Notes under the pieces: model-generated
What the model was told of the DNA's origin: nothing
The model's database searches: none
Seen by the model: the letters and a program-made list of their open reading frames with translations, nothing else
In this document: positions 8,564 through 18,129 of the stretch, in pieces
Layout: each line of letters begins with the position of its first letter
Position numbering within the stretch: position 1 is the stretch's first letter
Source: Candidatus Omnitrophota bacterium
Lineage (GTDB): Bacteria > Omnitrophota > Gorgyraeia > Gygaellales > UBA12090
Reading direction: 5' to 3'
DNA length: 44,014 bases
NCBI GenBank assembly: GCA_030674475.1
Contig: JAUSCZ010000039.1
Location: forward strand, 1-44,014
Translations under genes and position numbers: made by a program

Positions 8564-9406
8564 TCATAAATCAATTTTCCGATATATTTTTTCTTTGGGC
8601 AGAATGGTTTCAAAAAGCCTTCTTTCCCAAAGGGTTTCCACCTTGCTTAAGACCAGGTATCCTCGAGGGTTAAGCAGGCGGTGAAATCTTTCGAAGAGTT
8701 CGCCTTTTTGCTGATGGCTTAAGTAAATCATCACATTCCGGCAGAATATCGCGTCTAAATAGTTAAAAGAGGGGTCGCGGCTTAAGTTGCACTGTTCGAA
8801 TTTTACCATTTGTTTTATTTCGTCTTGGACGCGGCAAGTATCGTCGCCCAGGGGAATGAAATATTTCTTCATAATCTTTTTATCGATTTTCGCCAGCCTG
8901 TCGTCAAGTTTATATTCCCCTTTTCTGGCCTTTTCCAGGGCATCGTTATCAATATCCGTGCCCCAGATTTTTACCACAAAGCCCGTCTTTGCCCCCAGGG
9001 CTTCTTTTATCAGGATGGCCAGGGAATAGGTTTCCTCGCCGCTGGCGCAGCCTGCCGACCAGAAACGGATAATCCTGTGGCTGGCGGCTTCTTTCTTAGG
9101 GATAATTTCCGAGATAAGTATATTTTTAAATGCCGCGAATACATCGCTATCGCGGAAGAATTCAGTTACATTTATGGATAGGTTATCCAAAAAACGGTTA
9201 AATTCTTCAGGCTTTTCCTGAAGCAGTTTTATGTAATCAAGATAATTTTGGCATTTAGCCGCTTGAATCCGTAAACGCAGGCGCCTAAAGGCGAATCCCT
9301 CGCGGTATTGGCTTAAATCAACCCCCTTGTATTCCCGGATAAAATGGAGTATTTTCCTGAGACCATTTTCATCGGACTTGGCACCGGTTTCAGCTTTGAG
9401 CATCAT
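8564..9406 (-). CDS. cheR: Chemotaxis methyltransferase CheR (start placed at internal Met; ORF extends to 9451)
   Basis: FAFRRLRLRIQAAKCQNYLDYIKLL, NVTEFFRDSDVF, FWSAGCASGEETYSLAILI, IFCRNVMIYL. The longer N-terminus is encoded by a repeat. Confidence 0.96.
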   Translation of the reverse strand: MMLKAETGAKSDENGLRKILHFIREYKGVDLSQYREGFAFRRLRLRIQAAKCQNYLDYIKLLQEKPEEFNRFLDNLSINVTEFFRDSDVFAAFKNILISEIIPKKEAASHRIIRFWSAGCASGEETYSLAILIKEALGAKTGFVVKIWGTDIDNDALEKARKGEYKLDDRLAKIDKKIMKKYFIPLGDDTCRVQDEIKQMVKFEQCNLSRDPSFNYLDAIFCRNVMIYLSHQQKGELFERFHRLLNPRGYLVLSKVETLWERRLFETILPKEKIYRKIDL

Positions 9407-9413
9407 TAAATTA

Positions 9414-9497
9414 GCTTTTGAACAATAGAACAATTGAACATTAGACCGCAATTGAGCTTTTGTTTGTCTATTGTTCTATTGTCTATTGCTCAATTGC
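9414..9497. repeat. Hairpin of CAATTGTTCTATTG-type words (family C)
   Basis: gaacaatagaacaattgaacattag ... ctattgttctattgtctattgctcaattg. Confidence 0.85.
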
Positions 9498-9506
9498 TCT
9501 GTGCGC

Positions 9507-9540
9507 TGTCATATTAAGAAGTAATGTCACAGCGCACTAG
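9507..9540. repeat. Hairpin downstream of comFB-like gene
   Basis: GTGCGCTGTCATattaagaagtaATGTCACAGCGCAC. Confidence 0.7.
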
Positions 9541-9800
9541 TGCCGGGGTTTTTTACTGACATGCAGTATGGCCTTGGTCAGGTTGGTCATTATATCCACA
9601 TGAGACTGCGTAAGTAGTTCTTTAAGCTTAGTATAAATTCTTCCCTTATTTGAGACTACATATTGGCTATTCATCCGGTTTAAAGCAAAGGCCGCCATAT
9701 CCAATTTGCATTTTTCGCATTTACAGATATCTTCAATATCCGTAAGCAGTTTATCCAGTTCGTCTTTGACCGCGTCTTCCATATAGTTATAGAGTTTCAT
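9537..9800 (-). CDS. ComFB-family protein
   Basis: ICKCEKCKLDMAAFALNRMNSQYVVSNKGRIYTKL matches the ComFB CxxC and ALNxxxxxYVVSxxG pattern. Confidence 0.88.
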   Translation of the reverse strand: MKLYNYMEDAVKDELDKLLTDIEDICKCEKCKLDMAAFALNRMNSQYVVSNKGRIYTKLKELLTQSHVDIMTNLTKAILHVSKKPRH

Positions 9801-11947
9801 TAGGTGGTTTCCTCCCTGTCCTCAAAAATTATTTTTACCCGGGAACCCTCGGTCAAAGCGGTGGTAAAACCGGCGGGCAGATCGTTTACCAGGATTTTCA
9901 TTTTTTTGCCGAAGGCCTCGTGAGGGTTGAAATCTATGTAGCGGAAGATTTCCGAGAGTATTACCTTGCGCGCCTTCAGGCGGTAGACTTTTATATCGGC
10001 TCCGTCAATCAGGAACTCTTCCGGCTTTACCTGATGCCCGTTCATAAATATCTGCTGAGGTTCAATGTCAATAATGATGTCTTGGTCTCCCACCTGGACG
10101 CGCATCTTTTCGCTTGCTTCTGTCGTTTCCACGACATCTTTAATCCTGTGGAAAATAGCCGTACCGGGGGTAAATTCAATTATGTCCTGAGGCTTAATTT
10201 CTGTCTCCAAATTCGCGGATTTTTCGTTAACCTTCAAGGTGAAGTTGGATTGAGTAAGGACCTTAGGGTTGTCATTTATGTTTACCAGGATTTGTCTTTG
10301 ATTGAGGTTCTCTGGCTTAAGGCCTTTTTGTTTTAAGATATCCTTGGCCTTTAAAGTAAGGACGCGGATATGAGAACGGTCTAAAATCTCCGTGTCAAGG
10401 CCCACCTCTTTTTCATTCATCACTACTATTGGCGTCAGCGGTAAGGTTTCCCGGTTAAAGACGATTTCCTGATACCCGATTCCTAATAGTTCTTTTATTG
10501 AACAGGAGGCATTTTCTCCGTCAATAGCTTCCTGAAATTCTATTTTATCCGCCTCGTCTATCTTTTGGGATAAAGAGTCTATGTCTTTTCCGTTAAGCAG
10601 TATTTTCGCTCCTTCACCCAGGGTCCCCTTGATTATTTTTAATTCTCCGTTTACCGTGCAGGTTATGGCCATCCCCGGCCGGGGATAAAGCCTTTTATGG
10701 GCCAGGATGCCGGACAAAGTAAGAGCACCTACTATATCTTTTTTTTGCTGGAAGTCAAGCATCTTGAATTTTTTATTATTAACCTCAACCTCGATAAAAT
10801 TCAGCCCCGAGGATTCCGCGGTCATCACCGCGATTCCCAAAGGGGTAACCGCCTCCGGGCCGCTTAAGCCGGGGGTGATATTTTTTATAGTCTTTATTGC
10901 CGAAGGCAGGCGGATTCCTATTTTTTCCGCGGCGAGGTTAAATCCTCTGGCCAGCTCCGGAATCAGGTTAAAGGTCCGGCTTCCTCCGCCGACAACAATT
11001 ACCGCCTGGGGAGCCTTTCCGCCGTTTAACTTGAGCGCGGCCTGAGCGATAGATTCGGCTAATTTTTTGGTTATCCCGGAAATTTTTTCAATCAAAATCC
11101 GGGATTCCACCTCTCGTTTTCTTCCCCAGATGTCTTCGTATTTAATTTTTTCCTCATCCGGCAATAAGCGCTTGATTCTTTCAGCGGTGGCAAAGTCAAC
11201 CAGGAGGCTTTCCGAAAGGACCTCGGTGATTTCATCCCCCGCCAAAGGAACCATCCCGTAGGCAAAGACAAATCCGTCGCCCGTTATGGCTAAATCCGAG
11301 GTGCCCGCCCCGATATCCACCAAAACCAGGTTGAGTTTGCGCAGTTCCTCCGGGACTATGGCATTGATGGCCGAAATCGGCTCTAAGGTAATATTGGTAG
11401 GGATGAGGTCTGATTTTTTCAGCACGGCGAACATGCTGTCTAAAACCACCTTAGGCAATAAGGTAACAATAACTTCGCAGGAGATGGTTTTCCCCCGGTG
11501 GCCGGTGAGGCTGGATATCCGCATCCCGTCTAATTCGTAATAGATCGGGCTGTAACCGGCGCAGTAACAGCGGGAGATATTTTCGGAACTGGAAATAATT
11601 TTATCTACCGCCTCCAACTCCAGGTTTTTTACCATCTCCGGGGTTATTTCTTCGCTTAACTCAAATTCCCTGACCGCCTTACTGGTAGAGGTTGAAAGGT
11701 CCCGCCCGGCAACCGCGACCCCGACTTTTTGTAATTTTTTATTTTGGCGCGACTCCAGAGCGGATTTAATCCGGCGCACGGTTTTAGCGGCGTCCTCGAT
11801 GTTTTGGATCTGGCCGTCCAGCATCGGCCGCGAGGGGTGTTCAAGGGTCTCGCTGTCAATAATTTCTATTCCTTCCTCAGTCCGGCGGCAGACTATGCCC
11901 ATTACTTTTCTGGTTCCGATATCCAAGGCAAAAATTTCATTATCCAT
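9800..11947 (-). CDS. FtsA-like (PilM/FtsA superfamily) ATPase with long C-terminal extension, 715 aa
   Basis: Actin-fold/SHS2 motifs: IFALDIGTRKVMGIVCR, LNLVLVDIGAGTSDLAITGDG, AVIVVGGGSRTFNLIPELA. Overlaps the comFB start by 1 nt. Confidence 0.88.
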   Translation of the reverse strand: MDNEIFALDIGTRKVMGIVCRRTEEGIEIIDSETLEHPSRPMLDGQIQNIEDAAKTVRRIKSALESRQNKKLQKVGVAVAGRDLSTSTSKAVREFELSEEITPEMVKNLELEAVDKIISSSENISRCYCAGYSPIYYELDGMRISSLTGHRGKTISCEVIVTLLPKVVLDSMFAVLKKSDLIPTNITLEPISAINAIVPEELRKLNLVLVDIGAGTSDLAITGDGFVFAYGMVPLAGDEITEVLSESLLVDFATAERIKRLLPDEEKIKYEDIWGRKREVESRILIEKISGITKKLAESIAQAALKLNGGKAPQAVIVVGGGSRTFNLIPELARGFNLAAEKIGIRLPSAIKTIKNITPGLSGPEAVTPLGIAVMTAESSGLNFIEVEVNNKKFKMLDFQQKKDIVGALTLSGILAHKRLYPRPGMAITCTVNGELKIIKGTLGEGAKILLNGKDIDSLSQKIDEADKIEFQEAIDGENASCSIKELLGIGYQEIVFNRETLPLTPIVVMNEKEVGLDTEILDRSHIRVLTLKAKDILKQKGLKPENLNQRQILVNINDNPKVLTQSNFTLKVNEKSANLETEIKPQDIIEFTPGTAIFHRIKDVVETTEASEKMRVQVGDQDIIIDIEPQQIFMNGHQVKPEEFLIDGADIKVYRLKARKVILSEIFRYIDFNPHEAFGKKMKILVNDLPAGFTTALTEGSRVKIIFEDREETT

Positions 11948-11950
11948 AGT

Positions 11951-12571
11951 TTACAACCCCAGCATTTCAAAAATCTTCTTGGTGCTCGCGTATTCCAGAA
12001 GAAGGGTAACAAAAAGGTCTATCTCGATATTTTCGATACACATCTTGTTTTCAATAGACATAATGTATTTGACGTCTTCGCCGATGAATTTTTTTATCAA
12101 GACTTTATTCAAGTTGTTCATTTTATCAATGGCAGTCTGGGGCGATGAAGGAATAAGCAGGCGGTGGTTAAGCATTTCGCCTACCGAATCCAAGTAAGAA
12201 CAGCAGAGGATATAAGCAGTTTCCGAGATGGCCGAAAGTTCAATTAAGGTAAGCAGTTCGCTTGAGCCGGGTTTCCTTTTCATCAGTATATCGCTTAGCA
12301 AGAGACTGCTTTTTTTGGAAAAAAGCACCAGGGCCCCTCCGCGCAGGGTTCCTAATATCCTGGAACATATCGCGATGCTGATTTCCTGCGGCTCCTTGAA
12401 AAACTCCGTATCGTCCAGCTGGTCTAAGCGCAGAAACTTCACCTCGGGTATATTTATGGAAACTATCTTATTCATCAACTGGCCCAGGGCAGTGGCGGCG
12501 TTTCCCGCTCCGACATTGCCGATTTCCCTGAGGGCGTCTAATTGAATAGGGGAGAAGTTTAAATCTACCAT
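11951..12571 (-). CDS. CheC-family phosphatase paralog 2 (second site degenerate)
   Basis: LDALREIGNVGAGNAATALGQ intact with P 22 residues after N; second site SAISETAYILCC (N replaced by Y). Confidence 0.88.
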   Translation of the reverse strand: MVDLNFSPIQLDALREIGNVGAGNAATALGQLMNKIVSINIPEVKFLRLDQLDDTEFFKEPQEISIAICSRILGTLRGGALVLFSKKSSLLLSDILMKRKPGSSELLTLIELSAISETAYILCCSYLDSVGEMLNHRLLIPSSPQTAIDKMNNLNKVLIKKFIGEDVKYIMSIENKMCIENIEIDLFVTLLLEYASTKKIFEMLGL

Positions 12572-12601
12572 TTACTCCTCGTATAGTATGTGTTATAGAC
12601 T

Positions 12602-12737
12602 GTTAATGACGAATTCCTAAATCCGAATGTCTAATGAATGACGAATTCTTAAATGGTAAATGTCTAATTTTTTTAGACATTTAGACATTAAACATTAGGC
12701 ATTTATTCGTCATTTTAGATTTCGACATTAGACATTT
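12602..12737. repeat. Long hairpin of family D (AATGACGAATTCCTAAAT...)
   Basis: aatgacgaattcctaaatccgaatgtctaatgaatgacgaattc ... attcgtcattttagatttcgacattagacatt. Confidence 0.85.
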
Positions 12738-12753
12738 TCATGCTGCTGCCTCT

Positions 12754-14811
12754 CTAGTTTTTTAAGCTCATTATATCTAAAATCAAGGCTACCCTGCCGT
12801 CGCCGAGTATCGTGGCTCCGGCTATCCCTTTGGTTTTTTTTACAAAACTCGGCAAAGGTTTAACCACGATATCCTGCTCGCCTATTATTTGATTCACTAA
12901 AAGAGCCAGGGCCTTTTTCTCATACTCAATTATTACCAGCGGGATGGCTTCATTAATTCCGGTAGTTTCCTGGGTGCGGTTAAGGGAAATGCCCAGTTCT
13001 TTCTCTAGCCTTATTACCGGGATAACTTCATCCCGGACATTAATTACCTCAAAATGTTGAACCATTTTTATTTCTTCCGGACGCACCTTGATGGTTTCCC
13101 GGATATTCATCAGGGGAACGGCTAAAATTTCCTGCCGGACTTTGACTAACATTGCCTTGATTATAGCCAGGGTTAAGGGAAGGGTAAGCAGGAATTTCGT
13201 GCCCAGGCCGATTTTAGTTTCAAAATCCACTCTCCCGCCCAGGGATTCTATCTTCACTTTTACTACATCTAAACCCACCCCTCTTCCTGAGGTATCGGTT
13301 ATTTCTTTGGCGGTGGAGAAGCCGGGCATAGTTAATATCTCCAGCACCCTTTTCTCGTCAAGGTGAGACACTTCCTGTTCCGGGATGAGCCCTTTTTCAA
13401 CAGCTTTTTTTCCCACCGCGGCAAAATCCACTCCTCTTCCGTCATCGGCCACCTCAATGGAGATATGGCCTTTTTGGCGGGTGACTTGGATAGAGATTTT
13501 TCCTTTGGGATTTTTGCCTTTGGCCTTTCTTTCCTCGGGAGTTTCCAGCCCGTGGTCAATGGCGTTTCTTAAGAGATGTATTAATGGGTCTCCTATTCCA
13601 TCCAGGACCACCCGGTCTAATTCAATTTCGCTGCCGGTGATTTCCAGGTCTATTTCTTTATTTTTGCGCCTGGCTAAATCCCGGACTACCCGGGTAAAAT
13701 TATCTAAGATATAGGCGACCGGAAGAAGCCTGGTTTGCATTATTTCATTCTGCAGGGCTGAGGTGAGATGGTCCAGGGTAAAGCTGATTTCTTCCAATTC
13801 CTGAATTTTTAAGGACTGCACTACCTGGACCAGGCGGATTTTGGAAATTGCCAGCTCCCCCATAAGGTTCATAATCTTGTCTAATCTTTGCACCGGAATC
13901 CTGATGCTCTGGATTTTTTTTAGGTATGATGATGGCTGTTCTGTTTGCGCGCCGGCTGATCCGGTGCCTCCGGATGGGGTTGCGGCGGCGGAAGGCTCAG
14001 AGGCTGTTTCCTGAGGATGCGCGGGCTCGGAAAGAGATGAGGCTCGAGGTTTAATCTCCGCGGAGCTGACTTTGACATCGTCTACCTCCGAGATGCCCGC
14101 TAGTTCCTGCTGGAGGATTTCCGACTTTTCCTTAACGGCCAGGACTATCAAAAAGGAGCGGTCAAACCTTCCTTCTTTCAGTGCCTCCAAGGAAGGCGCG
14201 GCGGCCAGGATTTCGCCCCGCCTTTTTAGATTGGTAATTACTAAAAAGGCCCGGGCCTCTTTCATCGGGCAATTTTCGGAGAGGGTAATTTGGATCTTAA
14301 AAACATTAAATCCGTTTTCTTTGGCTTCTTTAAATTTAATCAGTTCAACTTCAGTCCATTCTACTTCGTCTAAGGTGATAAACGGTGTTTTCCTGGTCAA
14401 AGGCCCCGCCTCCTCTGACGGCCCTGGCGGGGGTTCTTCCAGCAATAGATTTTTTAAGGCTTCCATGCAGGCGGAGATATCCGTTTTGGATTCCTGATTC
14501 AGCCTGACCTCCTGAAGTAATTGTTCCAGGAGGTCAACCCCGGCAAAAAGCGTGTCAATGATATTAGAGGTTACCGCTTTTTTCTGGCCGCGCAGTTCGT
14601 CCAGCAGGTCTTCCATTTGGTGGGAAATCTGGGCAATCTTATCATAGCCCATAGTGGCGGACATCCCTTTCATGGTGTGGGTGCAGCGGAAGATCTCATT
14701 CAGGGAATTAAGGTCGCGGGGATTTTCTTCCAATTTGACCAGGCATCCGTTCATATTGTCCAGATATTCCTGGGATTCGGAAAGAAATATTTCTCGGTAA
14801 CTATCTTGCAT
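12754..14811 (-). CDS. cheA: Chemotaxis histidine kinase CheA
   Basis: HPt HTMKGMSATMGY; dimerisation VQRLDKIMNLMGELAISKIRLVQ; HATPase LIHLLRNAIDHGLETPEER; GRGVGLDVVK; C-terminal CheW-like domain. Confidence 0.98.
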   Translation of the reverse strand: MQDSYREIFLSESQEYLDNMNGCLVKLEENPRDLNSLNEIFRCTHTMKGMSATMGYDKIAQISHQMEDLLDELRGQKKAVTSNIIDTLFAGVDLLEQLLQEVRLNQESKTDISACMEALKNLLLEEPPPGPSEEAGPLTRKTPFITLDEVEWTEVELIKFKEAKENGFNVFKIQITLSENCPMKEARAFLVITNLKRRGEILAAAPSLEALKEGRFDRSFLIVLAVKEKSEILQQELAGISEVDDVKVSSAEIKPRASSLSEPAHPQETASEPSAAATPSGGTGSAGAQTEQPSSYLKKIQSIRIPVQRLDKIMNLMGELAISKIRLVQVVQSLKIQELEEISFTLDHLTSALQNEIMQTRLLPVAYILDNFTRVVRDLARRKNKEIDLEITGSEIELDRVVLDGIGDPLIHLLRNAIDHGLETPEERKAKGKNPKGKISIQVTRQKGHISIEVADDGRGVDFAAVGKKAVEKGLIPEQEVSHLDEKRVLEILTMPGFSTAKEITDTSGRGVGLDVVKVKIESLGGRVDFETKIGLGTKFLLTLPLTLAIIKAMLVKVRQEILAVPLMNIRETIKVRPEEIKMVQHFEVINVRDEVIPVIRLEKELGISLNRTQETTGINEAIPLVIIEYEKKALALLVNQIIGEQDIVVKPLPSFVKKTKGIAGATILGDGRVALILDIMSLKN

Positions 14812-14814
14812 GAA

Positions 14815-15426
14815 TTATTTTATGTCTATTGACCTAAGGATAATTTCTAATCCTTCGGGATTGGGGATGATAAAAAAATGGCCCTTGATGGAGGTGGTCG
14901 GCTCGGTGAATTCGGAGTCAATCAGCAGGGCAAATTCGGATTTACAGCTGAGTTCAATCAGGATGTAATCAATGATGGCTCCGGCCATATCAACGATCAG
15001 CTCGGGAACGGTGGGGACAAAGCCTAAACCGACAAAACTGCTTAAAGCGCCTAAGTAGGCGTTGGTAAGAATCAGGCCGACCTCTTTAAGCGCGGAGCGT
15101 TCCAGGTCGCCGATTATACTGCTTTCGGAGACCGGTTTTCCGGTCATCAGCGAGGAGAGGGCAAGGGCGTCTCTCTGGGAAAAGATAAATACGATTGTGC
15201 TGGGCAGGTCTCCCAGGACGCGCAGAACCAGTCCGGTTACCAGATTATTTATGCCTCCTACCGCGGCAGGAACTTCTTCTATGGGCAGAACCAGCATTCG
15301 CGGGACAATGATATTTATTTTTTTGTTAAGCAGTTGAGAAAGGGCGGTGGCGGCGTTCCCCGCGCAGATATTCCCGATTTCAATAAGCGCGTCTTTCTGG
15401 ATATCGGTTAAAACGATATTCTTCAT
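14815..15426 (-). CDS. CheC/CheX-family phosphatase paralog 3 (second site degenerate)
   Basis: KDALIEIGNICAGNAATALSQ intact with P 22 residues after N; second site SALKEVGLILTN (N replaced by L). Confidence 0.88.
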   Translation of the reverse strand: MKNIVLTDIQKDALIEIGNICAGNAATALSQLLNKKINIIVPRMLVLPIEEVPAAVGGINNLVTGLVLRVLGDLPSTIVFIFSQRDALALSSLMTGKPVSESSIIGDLERSALKEVGLILTNAYLGALSSFVGLGFVPTVPELIVDMAGAIIDYILIELSCKSEFALLIDSEFTEPTTSIKGHFFIIPNPEGLEIILRSIDIK

Positions 15427-15491
15427 CTATAATTTACAGTTTATAGTTGATAGCGTATGGTTTATGGCTATAAACCATCAACCATAAACTG
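15427..15491. repeat. Period-7 hairpin of TATAGTT/AACTATA words (family B)
   Basis: cagtttatagttgatagcgtatggtttatggctataaaccatcaaccataaactg. Related elements at 29404-29473 and 37204-37279. Confidence 0.9.
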
Positions 15492-15496
15492 ATATT

Positions 15497-15871
15497 CTAA
15501 GGGTTTGCCAGTATTTTTCTTACCGTATCTTTCAGGCGGTCAGGATTTACCGGCTTATTCAGGAAGTCCTTGGCCCCCAGCCGGATAGCTTCAACCACCA
15601 GGGCCTGCTGGCTCATTGCCGAGATAACCAGGATCTTAGCCTTAGGGTCGAGCCTGATGATTTCCTTCACCGCCCCGATACCGTCTAATTCTTCCATCAT
15701 CGGCATAACAATATCCATCGTTACCAGATCCGGCTTCAGGGTTTTGTATTTTTCCACCCCGTCCTTGGCGTTGGAGGCCTCACCGCAGACCTCATGGCCC
15801 TCAGCTATAAAAATAGTAGTAAGCACCTGGCGCATAAAAAGCGCGTCATCCACAATCAATATTCTTGCCAT
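15497..15871 (-). CDS. cheY: Chemotaxis response regulator CheY (copy 2)
   Basis: ILIVDDALFMRQVL, DLVTMDIVMP, ILVISAMSQQALVVEA, GAKDFLNKPV. Confidence 0.95.
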   Translation of the reverse strand: MARILIVDDALFMRQVLTTIFIAEGHEVCGEASNAKDGVEKYKTLKPDLVTMDIVMPMMEELDGIGAVKEIIRLDPKAKILVISAMSQQALVVEAIRLGAKDFLNKPVNPDRLKDTVRKILANP

Positions 15872-15893
15872 ATCTTATTCTCCTAATGAGTAG

Positions 15894-15930
15894 ATAACTT
15901 ATGTCGCGCGAAAAGCGCGACATAAGTTAT
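15894..15930. repeat. Perfect inverted repeat, 16-bp arms
   Basis: ATAACTTATGTCGCGCgaaaaGCGCGACATAAGTTAT. Confidence 0.95.
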
Positions 15931-15945
15931 AGCAAAGCGTCTGCG

Positions 15946-15965
15946 CCTGCCTACCGGCAGGCAGG
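15946..15965. repeat. CCTGCCTRCCGGCAGGCAGG palindrome
   Basis: cctgcctaccggcaggcagg. Other copies at 25449-25468 and 34823-34842; variant at 38771-38790. Confidence 0.95.
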
Positions 15966-16146
15966 AATTAATCCCGTCGAGCGAGGCAAAATTATTGAAT
16001 ACCTTTCCTTAATTGGATAGGAAAGTATACCCTTCTGGGTTAGAAAATTCTGTTTTTAACTTACTCAGCGGGATAACCTCAATTGAATTATAGAATACAA
16101 CTACACGAGAGTCAAGTTAAATATTAGCTATGGGTTAGGAGTTTTT

Positions 16147-17223
16147 TTAGCTTTTATGGTTATCCTTAATGATTTCATTTAATCTGTTTCTACTCTGTTG
16201 GGCGCTGAGGCGGTTCTTGAATAACTCAAATCCTGATCGCGCGAGCTTGTTTCTTAGGGCCGCGTTTTCTTTTAGTTCTATAATCGCTTTAGCTAAAGAT
16301 TTTTCGTCTGCCATCGCGCAGAGATAGATATTTTCGGCGTGAGTAAATAGTTCTTTCGCCGCGGGGCTGTCTCCGGCAATCACCGGTTTTTTCATTGCCA
16401 GGTATTGAATAGTCTTTCCGGAAATAACCCGTTTCGCCTTTTCGTTGTTACTGAAATGTCCTCCCAGGCAGATATCACTTTCAGCTATCCGGCACGACAG
16501 GTCCCAGTAAGAAACCCAATCAAGGAATTCCACGTTTTTTAGATTTAATTCTTTGGTTAATTTCGTTATTTTTCTTTTTTCCCTGCCTCCTCCCAGCAGT
16601 TTAAACAGGATGTCGGTTTTGTCTTCCAGGAGCTTAGCCGCTTTTATGATGTATTCTATTCCGTGCAAGCTCCAGAATGTGCCGTGGAAAAAAACTATAC
16701 ATTTGTCATTATTTATTTTAGCTTCCCGGGGATAAAATATGTTTTCATCTGTTCCCACATATAAAGTGTAAAACTTCCTCCTTTTTATCTCAAACAGCTT
16801 AGAGAAGAAATCCGCGTTGGAACGGGTATCGGTAATAATTTTATCCGCTAAACGAAAAGACAATTCGTCTAAACGATAAGCGATTTTTCCGACAAATGAG
16901 CCGGGTTTAAAATCTTCGCGGTCCAGGCAAAGCACATCATACACTGAGACAAAGGCATCCAGAATCAATGGTTTTTTAGTAAAAAACTTTATAATAAAAA
17001 CTAATGGCTGGCCTAAAAATCCGGCAAAGACCAATGAATAATTTCTGAATAGCGCGCTCAAGACCAGACGCGTAACTACTTCTATAATTCGTAGAGGATA
17101 GGAAGATTTACCCGAGGTTATTTTTATGACTTCAAAGTTATCGCGTAAAGACTTTACTATCTGATTATTCCTGGGATAATTTTCTTTTTCGGTGCAGACA
17201 AATAATACGGTTTCCTTAGGCAT
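16147..17223 (-). CDS. Glycosyltransferase (GT4/GT1-like)
   Basis: VFFHGTFWSLHGIEYIIKAAKLL, FKLLGGGREKRKITKL, GKTIQYLAMKKPVIAGDSPAAKELF. Confidence 0.85.
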   Translation of the reverse strand: MPKETVLFVCTEKENYPRNNQIVKSLRDNFEVIKITSGKSSYPLRIIEVVTRLVLSALFRNYSLVFAGFLGQPLVFIIKFFTKKPLILDAFVSVYDVLCLDREDFKPGSFVGKIAYRLDELSFRLADKIITDTRSNADFFSKLFEIKRRKFYTLYVGTDENIFYPREAKINNDKCIVFFHGTFWSLHGIEYIIKAAKLLEDKTDILFKLLGGGREKRKITKLTKELNLKNVEFLDWVSYWDLSCRIAESDICLGGHFSNNEKAKRVISGKTIQYLAMKKPVIAGDSPAAKELFTHAENIYLCAMADEKSLAKAIIELKENAALRNKLARSGFELFKNRLSAQQSRNRLNEIIKDNHKS

Positions 17224-17225
17224 GG

Positions 17226-18029
17226 TTATTTTCCGCAGATTCCTAAGATATCTAACGCCTCATCCGGCTTAAGTGTTATTTTGTAAACATCCGAAGGATT
17301 TTTATATCTTTCGTTAAGCGCGTCAAGCGCGTGATTTTTCTTCTGATTTTTTATGGAACGAAACATTGTAATGAAAAAAGATACAAGGCGCGCGGGAAAC
17401 GCCCTTCTTAGATTTAAGAAATCGTAAGATGCTATTTTTAGGTTTTTTCTGATTCTTTCCTCTTCGATTTCTTTTACTTCAGGCCCGGCGTCTATACCTA
17501 AGATAGTAACCTCCTTAAATCTTTTAGCGAGAAGTCTTTTTAGTTCAGCCGAGGTGTATTCGCGGATATGGAACACATTCCAGCTGGGCATATTTCCCGG
17601 AAGCCGGATAGCTTTATTGGGAGTGGTGATGATAAGCCGGCCGTTATTTTTTAGCACGCGATACATTTCAGCGATAAAACCAATGTCATTCTTAATGTGC
17701 TCTATCGCGTGGAAAGAAACAATCACCTCAAAATAATTATCGGCAAAAGGAATAGTTTTACCGTCATAAAGTTGATACGCGCAGTTATTGCCGGCGTATT
17801 TTTTTGAGGCCTTTCGGATGATTTTTTTATCTATATCTATGCCTACTATTTTCTTTACCGCGGAGGATAACAATTTGGTTCCGTATCCCTCTCCGCATCC
17901 GGCATCTAAACAGCAGTCATCTTGTGATATTTTCTCTTTGCACCAGGTATATATGAATACCTCTTTTAAATAAATAAGGTATTCCTCCGGAGTTTTTATT
18001 TCTTCAGGGTATATTCTTTCGCCGCTCAT
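17226..18029 (-). CDS. Class I SAM-dependent methyltransferase
   Basis: CCLDAGCGEGYGTKLLSSAVKKIVGIDID, VIVSFHAIEHIKND. Confidence 0.9.
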   Translation of the reverse strand: MSGERIYPEEIKTPEEYLIYLKEVFIYTWCKEKISQDDCCLDAGCGEGYGTKLLSSAVKKIVGIDIDKKIIRKASKKYAGNNCAYQLYDGKTIPFADNYFEVIVSFHAIEHIKNDIGFIAEMYRVLKNNGRLIITTPNKAIRLPGNMPSWNVFHIREYTSAELKRLLAKRFKEVTILGIDAGPEVKEIEEERIRKNLKIASYDFLNLRRAFPARLVSFFITMFRSIKNQKKNHALDALNERYKNPSDVYKITLKPDEALDILGICGK

Positions 18030-18129
18030 AACTTTAAAGATCCGAATTTTATATTTTTTCTAGCAATAAGGCAAACTTATTAATATTCCCTCAACACACT
18101 GTAACATCCAAAATTAATATGAAGGCGCG

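Noticed and set aside
10707-11540. Plus-strand ORFs opposite the FtsA-like gene, and similar antisense ORFs opposite cheA, cheB and cheD
   Set aside because: Complete overlap with strongly supported minus-strand genes, no recognisable domains, no SD.
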